In this document: in pieces, positions 24,235 to 36,555 of the stretch | Layout: each line of letters starts with the position of its first letter | Position numbering within the stretch: the first letter of the stretch is position 1 | Assembly: GCA_009733575.1 (NCBI GenBank) | Contig: ML769388.1 | Location: 186,001 to 250,000 of the forward strand | Length of the DNA stretch: 64,000 bases | Direction of reading: 5' to 3' | Source of the DNA: Gymnopus androsaceus JB14 | Taxonomy: Eukaryota; Basidiomycota; Agaricomycetes; Agaricales; Omphalotaceae | Made by a program: the position numbers and the translations under genes | Notes under the pieces: generated by a model | Databases searched by the model: none | The model's input: only the letters and a program-made list of their open reading frames with translations | What the model was told of the DNA's origin: nothing

Positions 24235-27200
24235 TGGAGCCCAGTCCAACGGAAGTGTATTTACCACTTACATTCCCGTATCCTATCAAGATTTCATCTC
24301 TCGATGCCTCTGCTTCATCTGATATTGAGCGAGGAACTCGCCTTCTCTCTTATTCTTTTGTTTATCTTGCCAGTAATCCGGGATCTCAGCCTGAAACTCG
24401 CTTTGGCACTTGGGACTCTGCTATTGACGGAACGCTCCAGTCTTGGAACATTAAAGTTGGAGATGTTATTTCCCAGCGAAAGGCCAAAGAGAAACCAGTC
24501 GCTGTTATCATTGAGCCTTGCAAGCATGGCATGCAGCTTCAAGGTCTCTGCGTTCTATGCGGAAAGGATATGACAAAGTAAGTCCTCTCTTCATCTCACA
24601 GATGCTCTATACTAAACAGAAGCATAGCATCGATTACATAGGCTTTTCCGATACTTCTCGAGCATCCTATCCAAATGACACATTCAGCATTTGGTCCAAC
24701 CGTCTCTTTCGAAGAAGCCCAGCGGATCGAGCGTGAAACCGCCAAACGTTTGCTCAAAGATAGAAAACTCTCCCTCATTGTTGATCTCGACCAGACCATA
24801 GTACACGCTACCGTAGACCCTACAGTCGGTGAATGGATATCCGAGGGTGAAGCTTGGGAAACTAGGCGCTCGAGAGATGCAGATGGCTCTGACGACGAGT
24901 GTAATCCCAACTGGGAGGCACTGAAAGATGTAAAGAAGTTTAGACTGGGCCCCGAGACTCTTGGGATCTCATCACGGGGCAAAGGCAAGGCTCCTGCTAA
25001 CAAGGGAGTCGAGAATGACGGTTGTATTTATTACATCAAACCTAGGCGAGTTCTACCGTATATCGTCGCGCTGTTATTTAACGTCCTTTCTTAGACCTGG
25101 CTGGAAGGAATTCCTAGCAAAAGTTGCTGGATTGTATGAGATGCATGTGTATACCATGGGGACTCGTGCATATGCCGAAGAGGTCTGTGCTGCAATAGAC
25201 CCCGATGGGAAGGCGTTCGGAGGGCGGATATTAAGTCGCGATGAGAGCGGTAGTGAGTACTGATATTTATATATGTATATTCCCTTTGCTAAATCGTCGT
25301 AGGTCTCACCCAAAAGAGCCTCCAACGACTCTTTCCCTGCGATACCTCAATGGTCGTCATCATCGATGATCGTGCAGATGTTTGGGAATGGAGCCCTAAT
25401 CTGCTCAAAGTGATTCCCTGTACGAGTGCTTTTTATGAGCAGTTGAATCACTCTCTTGCTCACATATTTGTTAGATGATTTCTTCGTCGGAATCGGCGAC
25501 ATTAATTCAACATTCCTACCCAAAGTTGAACCAATCACGGTTTCCACACCTCCCACGTCCGCCCAACCTGCAGAATCCGTCATCACTCCTGAGGTCGAGC
25601 CCACTCCTGAAGAGGTCGAAAGGTCAGAAGCGGAGAAGAAAGCGATGCTTAGCAAAAACTCGGAAACACTCAATGCCCAAGTCAAGGAGCGCCCTTTGGC
25701 AAAGATGCAAGAGGAGCTGAAGCAGTCTACTACTGAAGAGAGCTCGCCGGAAGCTGCTCCTACCACATCAAAGCAAGAGGATGAGTCTCAAGAGGAGAAG
25801 AAGGAGGGGAGCGAAGCTGACTGCTCCAAAGCAAACCTGCAAAGATCCAAAAGACACCACGAAAAGCGTTATTAAAGAACGACGACACAGAACTAACTCG
25901 GATAGATCAAGTGCGTTTAAACGATTTTCAACTACAACAATTTGTCCTGACTCTCGTTGCAGTTACTGAACGAAATACATAGAAGGTTCTTTGCTGCATA
26001 TGATGAGCGCTCGACCAAACCTCACAGGCGGAAGTCTGTATCATTCAAAAGACCGGCCGATGTATGATGTGACGGTGAATAACGTCCTCTTTTCCTTCCT
26101 AGTACTCTCTCATAATATCCTCTCAGCGAATCATCCCCAGCATCCGCTTTGATGTCTTTCAGGGTGTTCATCTTTTGTTTTCCAGTGTCATCCCGCTAGA
26201 TACACGACCAGAAAGCACAGAGATTTGGCGGATGGCTGTCATGTTTGGCGCAAAATGCTCAACAGAGCTAACAGCCGATACGACACATGTCGTTGCAGCC
26301 AAAGTTTGTTAATTCACGCTCTTTCAATTATTTTGAAGCCTTATACAATCGTCTTTCTAGCGAGGGCACGGTGAAGGTTGACGCTGCCCGCCGGCGCGGA
26401 AACATCAAGGTTGTATGGGTGGCTTGGTTCACCGACTCTATAGCTCTATGGAAACGACAAGACGAGACACCTTACCTCCTCGACGATCCTCCTGTCGCAG
26501 GACCGAGCACTAGTCCTCCTATTCTATCTTCTTCTGACTTGGATATAGACGATGATGAGGACTGGGATCTGGACAGTGCACCAACGAGTGGTGGTGTTGC
26601 GCTTGGAGTGGGCCCAGGCTCAGCTTTCCATGCAAATGAGATCAACTGGGACGACATCAATGATGAGGTCGAGGCAGCAATGATGGAGAGTGACGACGAG
26701 GAAGGAGACGGACGGAGTACGAAAAGTGATAGGAGCGGCATCCGTAGTGGAAATGCCAGTGAAGAGGAATGGTCGGACGAGTCGAATAGTGTCGTTAGGT
26801 GGGTGTTTCTTTTTTCATTTTTTAATTGTTCGCGTAGCTTTAATTCGGTAAATTCCTAACAGCACACCCAAAAGCAAACGGAAACGGTTACGCAGTCTTA
26901 CTCCCTCTGAAATACCAGGGATAAACGGTGAGGCGGACGTATTACGGTCACCGTTGTCGAAGAGGAAGAAACTTGCTGCAGACCGTTCAGGTTTGTCAAA
27001 ACTCAAGGTTACCATTCACGCGGATGATCTCCATTCCTCGTCTCGGGAACGGAGCTCAAGTCCTGCAGTAAAGCTGGTGGATTCGAGACCAAACACACCT
27101 GGAAACGGGGACAGTGATATGGAGGAGGTTACAGGAACCGGAATGGCAGGGAATAATGCCGATGAGGAAGAAGAAGAAGAGGAGGAAAGTATGGAAGATG

Positions 27201-27238
27201 ACTTTCTGGCAAGAGAGCTGGAAAAAGAATGGGGATAG
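24235..27238 (+). CDS. FCP1: RNA polymerase II CTD phosphatase FCP1, frame broken twice
   Basis: Dephosphorylates the RNA polymerase II C-terminal domain for recycling. Starts MEPSPTEVYLPLTFPYP; biotinyl-like N domain (CKHGMQLQGLCVLCG), then the HAD catalytic domain with SLIVDLDQTIVHATVDP (DxDxT motif), PRPGWKEFL, VYTMGTRAYA and IIDDRADVW; a charged linker; a BRCT domain (IIPSIRFDVFQGVHLLFSSV through RRRGNIKVVWVAWFTDSIALW); acidic tail ending LARELEKEWG. One intron uses GC-AG (25046-25094). Frame is lost by one base near 24667 (RAS-IQMTHSAFG) and near 26365 (AAK-RGTVKVDAA); both fit one duplicated base. A further frame change near 25800 is explained by a 47-nt intron. Confidence 0.9.
25046..25094 (+). 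other. GC-AG intron in FCP1
   Basis: 49-nt intron, donor AG|GCGAGT, acceptor TTCTTAG|ACC. Splicing gives YYIKPRPGWKEFL, the conserved FCP1 sequence. Confidence 0.8.
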
Positions 27239-27800
27239 TGCATTCGATTCCTTAAGGACAGTCTTCCATTTAACCGATCTTTCCTGTTTCTTTCACTTTC
27301 TTCGTTGTATCTGTAGTTTTCTTATTCCCTTATTTTGGATTTTGTTTAGTGCTTTTCAACTGAATTTACCCCGTCGTCTATGCTCATACATCGCGTTAGC
27401 ATACTTTACATTTTGTCAACCTCGGGAATACTCGAAATACCAAGCTATTCCAGCTTGTTCAAGCTAGCTACACATCTGTATTGAACTTAACTTATTTGTA
27501 ACGTATGTATGCATACTCAAGATTTACATATTCCTGCTCGAGCAAGATCATCAAATTCTCGCTGGCCAATGAGGATGGTACACAGTGTCTTTGTGGTTCG
27601 ATTGTGCATATCTATGTACATGAATGCAGAATTACAGGCAAGCGGACTGATGTGCATGCAAATTAAATGAGTAGCAAGAATGATTTTGACTTGGCAGATG
27701 CGGGGGCAAATAGCAACGTAGGAAAGCAGTAGTCCGACGAGGAAATGGGCAAGAAGACAACAGAAATAACAGTGCAATGGAGAGCGGGATCCAAGTATGA
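27239..27800. other. Intergenic between convergent FCP1 and SCC4
   Basis: 3' untranslated regions of both genes; nothing else recognised. Confidence 0.4.
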
Positions 27801-30800
27801 CTATCGGTCTACAGTCTGTGCTGCCGACCTTTTTTCTGCTTTTCGTATGGCATTCTGCATTGCACGATTCGCAGTCTCCTGTCTCTTCGCTGCAGGTGCA
27901 TTTCCGTTCCGCTTGTAGATTTCTAGAAGACAGCAAAACTCTACCTCAACATCTTGCGTGTCAGAGAGTAAAAGATACTTACCGAGGCTCCGTGTTCCAA
28001 CCCAAGTCCTCAACGGAGCGTTCCCAACTGTATCCGTCGATTTCTCCTTGCCCTTTGCACCGGGAGGAGGCTTAACTGCAGCGCCCAGTCCTGCAGCGAG
28101 GTTCTCACACATAGCTAACATTCCGAGAGCGTCCTCGCTCGATGTGTGAAAGTAGTGAGAGGCAATAAGAGCGAGAATCAGTGTACGGAGATGATTATCG
28201 CCTGCGGAGGAAGCAAATGAGAGGGCGGATTTGAGGTGTTGTCTGTATAGAGGGGAAAAAATAAGTCACTGAATTCGTAAAATTAGCGAAAACGACAAAC
28301 TTTGACTTGAGAATCTCATCAGTAAGGCAAGCCTCTATAACCCTACCGACACTCCACATCGTTCCACCCATTCCACGGCATTCTTCTGCAACCTCCTCGG
28401 CCATTCTCTGAACATCTTCCCACCTGCCCGCTTCATCGTCAATATCAGCGTCTACTACTACTGCTTCATGGTCCACATCCATCGCCTCCTCGTCGACCTT
28501 CCTCTCTCTACTCTTCCCTCGGCTCCTAGTCATTCTCGTATCTTTCCGTTTACTTTCCTCCTCTTCCTCCTTCTTTTCACGTTGCAAATGTTCCCTGTCT
28601 CTGATTAGCCCAATTCTCAAACAAGCCCTTCCTGCACGAGCCGAGATGCGCACGAAATCATCTCCGCGTTCTTCCGCAAAGGCCTCTGCAACCTCGTAGC
28701 ATTCCATCGCCCGCTCTGTCTGGCCTTTAGCATGAGCCAAGTGCGCATGGTGTAGAGTAACACGGCTGGAGAAGGACGCGAAAAGATCAGTGTTTCGTAG
28801 GTGGGCTATCAGTGCCGCTAGGGTCTATGAACACCTCGTTAAAAATCCGATTTTGAGTAGCCGGAAATCGCGGACTTACTTGTTCAGCGGCATCGAATTC
28901 TGAGCGCATGATAGATACCTAAGGACGATGTTAGTGACATTAGCTTGGGATAGAGCATAGAACCTTACCCCAGCAAGTTCGCACATCAAGTCGGCTTTGA
29001 TCTTTGCCAGCTTTATATCGATCTCCTCGAAATCACCCATGCTAGCCCAAGAGGGTACTGGATAGTATCAGCCTCGAGTAAATCTCGTTGAATAAATACA
29101 ACTCACATCGCAGCTCCCTGTTCAGCTCCCTCTCCCATGTCGTCAAACCTTCCATTGCAAAAATTTTTCGCTTTGGCTTCCTCCCTACTGGATCTTTTTT
29201 CGCCACGCACGAGACCAGGTACGCGAGGGTATACAGTATTCGTGGGTGCGTCGTCTGAACGTACAAGGGAGGTGAAGTCTCGGATAATGCGATCTGTACA
29301 ATCCCACATGCGGCGTCCTCTTTTTCCTGGATGGCCTCTGGTGTGAGCTCTGGCCGAGGCACGTCTGTGGTAGATGGGGCTTCTACAGATGACGCCTCTG
29401 TTTCTGCGGGTATTGCTCCTGATGGAGTCGACGCAACATTTTCGAAACGCAATGCTCCTGCGTCGAGTACAGCATGAAGATGGGAGAGTCTCTGCGTAGC
29501 ATCCGATATCCTACCCACATACGTATAAAACACTACACCAATGATGAGTGTATGCAGCGCCATGCTCCTTTCGAGGTATGTGTCGAACATCTTGAACGAA
29601 GGCTCAGACTGGCCCGTTGCGGATGCATGCGGTGAAGATTGAGCCGTCGTATGCGAAGCTTTTTCGAGGGAAGCAATTTTCATCGGCGAAGGGGGATTCA
29701 TATGAACCGTGTTGAGGTCAGTGATGCGTAGACCCTTACGAGGGGATATACCAGCAGGTTGTTGAGAGGACGCGTCTTTTTCGCTAGAAAATTCGAGCCC
29801 GAGTGCCTCCTCGGCCTCGTTTAAAGCTTCATTCACCTGGTCCCATACGCCAAAGGACACAAGCTGTCGAAGACGGAGAACACGGGTTAAAAGGACGACT
29901 CCTGAATGACCGTACTTTGAGCCATGGTTTTGCAAGGCCTGTATTGCAGACAACGTCTGCCTGACCTCTGATGGAAGTTTTGTTGGTGACGATTCGGAAT
30001 TAGGATGAGATGTCCGTGCTTCGGTAGGGGTGATCTGGTACGAGATAAATTTCAAGTGGGCAATGTATATGATGTGTGGTGGGTCAGAGGGCAAGTAGGT
30101 GGTCAGGAGTCGACGGAGAGACATTCGCGCAAATTTGACGTTATTCTGCCATACTGCAAGCTGAGCAGCGAGGAACGTTAGTTGTGAGCGGTATATGCGC
30201 AGACTGGGATGCTGAATTTGGGTCAGACGAAAGAAGAGAAGATGATTTTAGAGCTCACTTTCTGGGCTATCATTAGCTGAGGATGATGTTTTAGTGTACC
30301 GCACATTTAGAATGACCAGAAAAGACTTACTCCTTTGCTCGTTGCTTGTTCCACCTAAAAAAACGAAGATTGAGTCGGGACTCGGGACTTCGAGATAAGA
30401 AGAATCATGCTTACTTCTTGCTCTATTCCATGAGCCCAGACGTGTTGCTCTTGCTGAACGAATCCTGCGTCAATGACAGACATTCCAAGTTCAGCCACAG
30501 CAGTCAACGCGCGGCACTCGATATCAGGGCTCAAATCTGGCAACTGTAGACATTTTCTCAGTGCGAGCAGCGACATACAAAGTGACTGAGCATGGAGAGG
30601 GTGATTTGGAGGATGAATGAGAATAGAAGGCAAATTTATCAGCAATACTGGAGTTGGAAGAGACTGGGGTTCGTCAAAGTCCATTTCGGTCAATGGCGAA
30701 GAGCTGCGCGCATTAGACATTTCGACATCCTCGCTAAGCTTTCGCCTTTTGGCAGATCGAGGAGTAGATGGATCCGAGCTCGAGGCTGCAGCCGACGCGT

Positions 30801-30813
30801 CAATAATCTCCAT
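27801..30813 (-). CDS. SCC4: Cohesin loading factor SCC4/MAU2
   Basis: Subunit of the Scc2-Scc4 complex that loads cohesin on chromatin; it wraps the N terminus of Scc2 with TPR repeats. Roughly 700 residues from about nine exons: an N-terminal disordered stretch, then ECRALTAVAELGMSVIDAG, IAQKHPSLRIYRSQLTFLAA, WQNNVKFARMSLRRLLTTYL, SDPPHIIYIAHLKFISY, later IKADLMCELAG and MRSEFDAAEQTLAALIAHL, and a C-terminal QHLKSALSFASSAGDNHLRT plus APLRTWVGTRSLEIYKR. The linker at about residues 540-590 is rich in Glu/Arg. All splice junctions restore frame and no breaks were found. Start at ATG 30813. Confidence 0.88.
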
Positions 30814-31058
30814 AACAGAGGGTAGAAGAGAAGAAAATGGTAAATGAAATCCTGTGACCTCGTGTCAATTACTCACCGGTCATGCTTTCGAGCGCGCTTC
30901 GCCCTTTGCTGCCTACTTCAACTTGCAGCTGTCCTAAAACTGCTAAAGGCCGAATGGTACACTTTGCATCAATGCCCCAAAAATCAAGTCCAAGAAAGAT
31001 TACTCTGAAAAAATGACAGCGCAGATTTCCGAGGAAATCAATCTTGTCCCATACCACC
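30814..31058. promoter_or_regulatory. Divergent promoter SCC4 / BSP metallopeptidase
   Basis: 245 bp between start codons on opposite strands. No specific element recognised. Confidence 0.4.
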
Positions 31059-32284
31059 ATGCATGTCGCTGTAGCTCCCGCTAATGACTGGATCCTTCCT
31101 CAATTCGACTTTCATGTAGAAGATCTAGGCCACCCGGGCGCAAAGCTATTCTTTAGCCAGATTAACCCGTACGATGCGTTGAGAAGAGCTGTAGAAGCTA
31201 GCTGGAAGTGGCTTTATGGCTGGGACGGGCGTGTTGGCAAGAATAAAGTCCCTCGAGCGTGAGTGGCCTAATTATTATATTCCAAACCTAATCCAAATAT
31301 TCCAGCGTTCAGAGTGTCAAGCGTATTACTCTCACTCTCCGTTCTACTATGGACGGTGTCGCTCATACATTCGGCTCTGGCGAGGGCGAGAAGCAGGTGC
31401 ACTTTGCTTTAAAGCACATTGTCAATTCGCATCAAGGAGACACAGCAGAAAAGAAGAATACCAGAGTACGTGAGGAGATATTAGGTGTTCTTGTACATGA
31501 GATCGTACACTGCTACCAATACAATGGGAAAGGCAAGGCTCCTGGCGGGCTTATCGAAGGTATCGCAGGTGAATACACTCATCACAATACCTCTGTATCT
31601 TTATTCTCACAGATATCTTCTAGACTGCGTCCGCCTCCATGATAAGCTCCCACCTCCTCACTGGAAACGGGTCGCACCCAAAGGTAAACACGTACCCGAT
31701 CCTGAAAGGCCCAACGATCCTGGAGAATGGAAGTGGGATTGGAACTGGGATGCAGGTTATGAACGAACAGCCTACTTTTTCGACTGGATTGATTCCACTT
31801 GGCAAACATGGCCCGAATCGTCTCGGAATACCCTCCAAAACACAACTTCTAGGTCTCCTCCTGTTACATCCGCTGCAGGATCTGCCCCACCTCCATCCGC
31901 AACTTCTATGCCTGAACTTCCTCTTCCTTATGGCTGGATCAAGCAAGAGCACGAATCTGGTCATCCATTCTATGTACATCTCCTGTTGAATTTATCCGGC
32001 GAGCATGTTGATTGACTCATTTGCAGGTTGATACTAGAGCAAACCCACCTCGTTCGATATGGACTCATCCGTGCGAGGATGAACAGTATCTCAAAGCCAA
32101 CCCCTCGCCATCTCCCTCAGGCCCTTCTCCACCGATTGGGAAAGGCTTGTTTTTCCGCGCACTTAATGCTCGTTTGGAGGAATCTGATTGGGAATCAGAG
32201 GCGGATTTGTTTCTTGAGCTTACAAATTGGCCCAGGGAGGCGTTATGGGAAGCATATTGTGCAGATTATGCACCTCCGCAATAA
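31059..32284 (+). CDS. Basic secretory protein family metallopeptidase with WW-like insertion
   Basis: BSP family (PF04450 type), putative zinc peptidase. Four exons. Features in order: FDFHVEDLGHPGAKLFFSQI, YDALRRAVEASWKWLY, VQSVKRITLTLRS, HFALKHIVNS, then the active-site helix LGVLVHEIVHCYQYNGKG (HExxH), GGLIEGIADCVRL and ERTAYFFDWID. Between this helix and the expected end of the domain (FFRALNARLEESDW, FLELTNWPREALWEAYC) sits LPLPYGWIKQEHESGHPFYV joined to DTRANPPRSIWTHP, which has the two Trp and the Pro of a WW domain. No signal peptide is visible, so it may act inside the cell. Start at ATG 31059 (MHVAVAPAND); an upstream ATG is out of frame. Confidence 0.8.
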
Positions 32285-32413
32285 ATAGGTATTAGTCTAG
32301 ATAAGAAACAAACGGAATTGAAACTGGATTATTTTCACCTTGATATGTACATATGTAACTAATACTCCGTAGTCTCGAGTGCAATAAAAAAAAACGAAAG
32401 GGACAGATGCGAA

Positions 32414-32521
32414 TGACGAAGAGTGGGATTCGAACCCACGCCCTTTCGGACCAGATGAAATTGCGTATCAGATACGCTGGTCTCCTTAGTCTGGCGCCTT
32501 AGACCGCTCGGCCATCTCGCC
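32414..32521 (-). tRNA. tRNA-Leu (AAG) with 27-nt intron
   Basis: Anticodon AAG at complement(32485..32487). Cloverleaf parts: D arm GGCCGAGCGGTCTAAGGC, anticodon stem CCAGA/TCTGG, T arm GTGGG-TTCGAAT-CCCAC with B box. The intron at 32457-32483 follows base 37 and holds a 6-bp hairpin GCGTAT/ATACGC. The acceptor stem GGCGAGA pairs with the 3' strand only if one T of TCTTCGTC is ignored (extra A on the + strand at 32419-32420), then all seven pairs form with one G-U. So the gene has a one-base insertion or the sequence has an error. Confidence 0.9.
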
Positions 32522-33958
32522 ATATCGCATCCGTGATCCATATAAACTAACAGGCCTGGTTCCACACAACATCTCCGAGAAGAATATAAAGTATCTCCGC
32601 ACGTTTAAGCGATTCTAAACTGACAATGATGGCTTCGTTCGAGCTAAACCCGAATCTGTCATTGTCGATACCCCCTAATCGAGTGCCACCGTCAGAGTCC
32701 CTAGCTCAGAGAAAGCCCAGAGAGGCAAGAGACCAAGCATCCGGAGCCTTTCACCCATATGCATCCGCCCGTAAGTAATTACGGGACAAAAATAAAAATC
32801 GAGCGTCGGAGAACCGACGCCGTCCGTTGGAAGTCGACCTCCGTTTCCGCCCAGAAACCATGTTCCGTCGTTCCGTCGCCCGTCAATAAGTACTTCCTTG
32901 CTTATATTCTTGGGTTCGCAATGATGTGCAGTCGCCGCGAGTTCGCGTGCTTATTGCAGTGTCAATGGAATGGCGGGTGACGGAGAAAAAAAAGTTTTAC
33001 TTCAAGAGCTCAGGGACCGCGACGTCGTAAGTATTTACTTACATACTGCCCTCACCACCCTACACATCGCATGGATGAACATTTGCTACCTTGAGATATC
33101 CGCGTTTGGGTAGTAAGAGGATGGGCAAGACGGGGACGGAAACGTATCAACGTCAGTTCCGCCTACTCGGATGTAGTTCTAACTCGGTCCCAAATTCCAT
33201 GAATTGCTTAGATATGAAGATAAGTTGAAACGCTTGTCTTCCATTCGTCCGCGAATCAGATCCATCATGGTCCAACAGAAGGTTGGAAGTGGAAGTAACT
33301 GAGGCTGAGCCCGAGGAATTCGCGCGTCGGGATTTCGTGTTACAGTACTGGTACAGCAGTGACTCTGTGTCCAATGGCATGGCGTGTGTACCTGTTACAT
33401 CTAGCTGAGCAGTGATTTACAGTACCGTAATACTGTAACCAGTGCGCCCCAATTGAAGATTTTGTCTGACGCAAAATCGGTCTGACTTTGCGCTCCCCCG
33501 AGTTCTCCTCTAAACGATGGTTGGCCCGACAACGTTCCGGATACACATAGCAGTAGTAGCTGGAGCGGTAGATCTACAGATAGAAAGAAACCAGCGATAA
33601 TCAGACCAGTAGGATTTAGAGAGTTTGGAAATCTAACCTGTTAGAGATGCTGGCGGTGGTCGAGCGCTCGTTTCAGATATTCTGAGGATGAATAGAAGTG
33701 AAGTGAAGACTGTGTTCAGTGATCACAGAATGAATAAAGGGATGGAGAATTTAGAATTGGCATTCAGCTTCAAACTTTACGGTACTAAGCAATACAAGGA
33801 GTAGAAGCTGCGGGAGACGGAGAGGTGAAGCATATATGTAAAACACAAGGGAACGGAATACCGCCAACATGGGCATGGCGATAAATACTGGAGAATCAGA
33901 GCAGAAGTATACACATAACTAAACAAGATACATAGAGGAGAACGACGCCATAGTGCAC
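32522..33958. other. Intergenic, no supported gene
   Basis: 1.4 kb with only short ORFs. It is upstream of the tRNA and downstream of the Zn2Cys6 gene. No repeat or RNA gene recognised. Confidence 0.45.
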
Positions 33959-34747
33959 CTAGACCATGGCGTCTCCCACAGTAAAGTGCACATGATCCCC
34001 TTCGCCCAAGGTGAGTCGTACAGGCAACCTTGGGTCAATCCTCACAGGAGCGCTGCTCCCGACATAAAAGTCACCTCTGGAGAAGTTACGCGTGATTGCT
34101 TGAGCTTCTTCGTCGGTCAGAGGCCTCGGGCGTTTAGCAGGACGGAAGGAGGAAGAGGAAGCGCCAGTGAAATGACCATTATAGTCATAGTATTGAGTGT
34201 GGTTCATATTAGCTGGAGTAGAGGCAGCAGCAGCAGGATGAGGGGGCGCATACATTGGAGGCGCGGCAAAGGTGACTAGAAATAGTGATTAATTAGTATG
34301 ATGAATGGAGGACAGGTTGAGAATGGCTGACCGGAATGAGATGGTTCATGCTGGCTATTATTGTTGTTGCTTTGTGCATCAGGATCAGGATAAGCACAGG
34401 TAGCTCCCAAACCGCGCTTGAGACAGCTCTGTGAATAGTGGTTGAGACAAATCAGATAACGATGAGACGATGAGACTTGACCTACCTGACAAGGTAAAAC
34501 TTCGCTGCACCTCGTTTTGCCAGTGTGGCAGGCTACACAAGCGCGACGGACTGAAGGAGCTTTCGCTAGTTAAATCAGTTGAGATAGAGAAAGTATTTTT
34601 AAAATGCGTACGTTTTCTGGTACTGCTTTCAGAAATAGAGGGCGTTGGCTGCGCACTCTGGAGTTGGTCGTTGCCAGCAAGCTGCTGTTGATGAAGTTGA
34701 GCATCGATGGAGCCATCCTGAACGGAGTCTTCAGGCAGAGCGGACAT
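33959..34747 (-). CDS. Small Zn2Cys6 (binuclear zinc cluster) transcription factor
   Basis: Fungal Gal4-type DNA-binding protein. Four exons, about 215 residues. Splicing is needed to assemble the cluster: KAPSVRRACVACHTGKTRC, SEVLPCQ, SCLKRGLGATCAYPD, i.e. C-x2-C-x6-C-x5-C-x2-C-x8-C. It is followed by an Asn/Ser/His-rich stretch and a C-terminal segment (RPRPLTDEEAQAITRNFSRG, DPRLPVRLTLGEGDHVHFTV). No fungal-specific middle homology domain is present, so it is much shorter than most members. Start at ATG 34747; divergent from bHLH gene 1, with 215 bp between starts. Confidence 0.8.
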
Positions 34748-34962
34748 GCTTTTTACTTGTTTTAGGGTAACGGAGGCGGGCTGGAACGGAGGGCGGCTTG
34801 TCACCGTAGTCGGACTGTAGTCGGACTCGGAGTAGGAGAAAAAGGGAAGAAATGCGAGCTGTGCCGCTAGCCGCTCGTTTCGGCAATCGGACAGCCGGTT
34901 ACCGGTCCTTTAAACTTCAAATTAATTTAAAGTAGTTATCCTTTACCTCCAAGTAGCGCAAG

Positions 34963-35781
34963 ATGAACTCTCCGCCGGTTCCGTACTCTGACTTTCAGTT
35001 CAGCTTTGACCCACAGCTCTCCAGTCTTTTTCCACAACCACCACAACTACCTCCTTCCTCAGAGCTTTTCTCCCAATCAGAGACCAATGAGCTCTTCAAC
35101 TTTCTAGATGGCTTCGATGGAAGCCTCTGGGATGCTTCAGCTGATTCATTAGACCAGGATCCCTTTGGTACCCTACCAGAATTGCCTAAACTACCTTCCA
35201 ACACGCCCTACTCGAATCCTCACCTAAATAAAGCTCCGGATCCTAACCCAGCTTCTTCACGTCCAAGAAGAAGCACTCGGTCTTCAGCAGCCAGGTCCAC
35301 ACGGCCCGCTGCTAGGAGCACCAGTACATCCTCCAGCCATACATCCTCATCTACCACTCCTCCTGCCATGGAACCCTTGTCTCCGACACTGGATTCTCCG
35401 TCTACCCCCACCCAATCCGGGACTTCAGCGCGCTCTAAGCCGCTTTTGTCTACGCCACAAAAGCGATTGAATCATATTCAGTCCGAGCAGAAACGGAGGA
35501 ATGCTATTCGGGACGGATATGCACAACTCATTACTCTGCTAGCTCCGAGCGGGAACGCATCTGCTTTGGGAATGCCTACGCGTGGGCGACCAAAGGGTAG
35601 CGGAACTCGAGGGAAAGCTGGCAAGAAGGCTGGGAAAGACGGAGAAGGCGCGAAAGGGAAAAGCGGCGTCCTTTTCAGGGCAGTCGAGTACTGTCGCTGG
35701 CTAGAAGAAGGTAGAGATGCGCTCCGGAAAGAAGTAGCAAGAGTCGAAGCAGTAACGGGTATCCGTGGCCCATATAGCTAA
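34963..35781 (+). CDS. bHLH transcription factor 1 with AT-hook-like loop
   Basis: Single exon, 272 residues. Ser/Pro-rich N-terminal half, then the basic region and helix 1 at about residues 168-198 (KRLNHIQSEQKRRNAIRDGY, AQLITLLAP), a long loop of about 50 residues with TRGRPKGSGTRGKAG (RGRP is the core of an AT-hook), then helix 2 GVLFRAVEYCRWLEEGRDAL. The basic region has the E-x-x-R-R pattern (SEQKRRN) for E-box-like sites. A paralogue lies at 41046-41985. Conserved N-terminal PPVPYSDFQFSFDPQL is shared by both. Target genes unknown. Confidence 0.88.
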   Translation: MNSPPVPYSDFQFSFDPQLSSLFPQPPQLPPSSELFSQSETNELFNFLDGFDGSLWDASADSLDQDPFGTLPELPKLPSNTPYSNPHLNKAPDPNPASSRPRRSTRSSAARSTRPAARSTSTSSSHTSSSTTPPAMEPLSPTLDSPSTPTQSGTSARSKPLLSTPQKRLNHIQSEQKRRNAIRDGYAQLITLLAPSGNASALGMPTRGRPKGSGTRGKAGKKAGKDGEGAKGKSGVLFRAVEYCRWLEEGRDALRKEVARVEAVTGIRGPYS

Positions 35782-36555
35782 AGTTCTTTATTCCCCAATA
35801 TGTTGGTATTTTTTTAAACTGCTCCGGTTCCAATTTGCTGACTAGACTTACCAGACCCTCAACCACGATTGATATGAGCATTGAAACGAAAGCAAACCTT
35901 CGATACCTAAATCCAGTTCGATGAGGCGGTAGGCAAGATCCGTTCGTCGTACGTATGACGTTCCTTCACTCGTCCTTCCATGATGTCTTTGTATGTACTA
36001 TTATCACCTTCGTTCATCAATTCACAGTCCTTTTCCGATCTTGCATGTATCATTATACGCTCTAATTTTGTTTGTTTATAATTTGTCCTACATGTAATGC
36101 TTTGGGGTATATCTTCCGTGGATGCAAACCAAATTTACAACTGTACAGTCTTGTCCAATAATGTGGAGCCCCGCACACTCGCAAATCACCGTGGCATAGA
36201 TGTATTGCATCATTTTCGTAGGATCGTGTGGTAGTCAACCGCTCGTATGGCTCTCAAAAGAGTGCAGCACATTGACTATGATGAAGGAGATATTTGTCGT
36301 CGATCTCGACGCGTCAACACGGCGACGGGAGATGTTACACTCATGGGCTTTCGCGCTATACTCACACGTTTTACACTGGCAGAAGACTCAGAGATCTGTC
36401 CCATCATGTGCATATATATCTATCATACAACAGATTCCACCCACAAGGGATAAAACAGGAATGCTATAGAACATACCGGGTTGCATAACGCCGGGCAGCT
36501 ATGTATTAACTGAGTTCGGCGGGACTCCCGAAGGTGGAATTTGGAAAGCTCAGAA
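35782..36555. other. Intergenic between convergent genes
   Basis: 3' regions of bHLH gene 1 (+) and the MFS transporter (-). Nothing else recognised. Confidence 0.4.

Noticed and set aside
25780..25860. Apparent frameshift in the FCP1 linker
   Set aside because: A 47-nt intron with donor GTCTCA and acceptor CCAAAG restores the frame, so an error is not needed.
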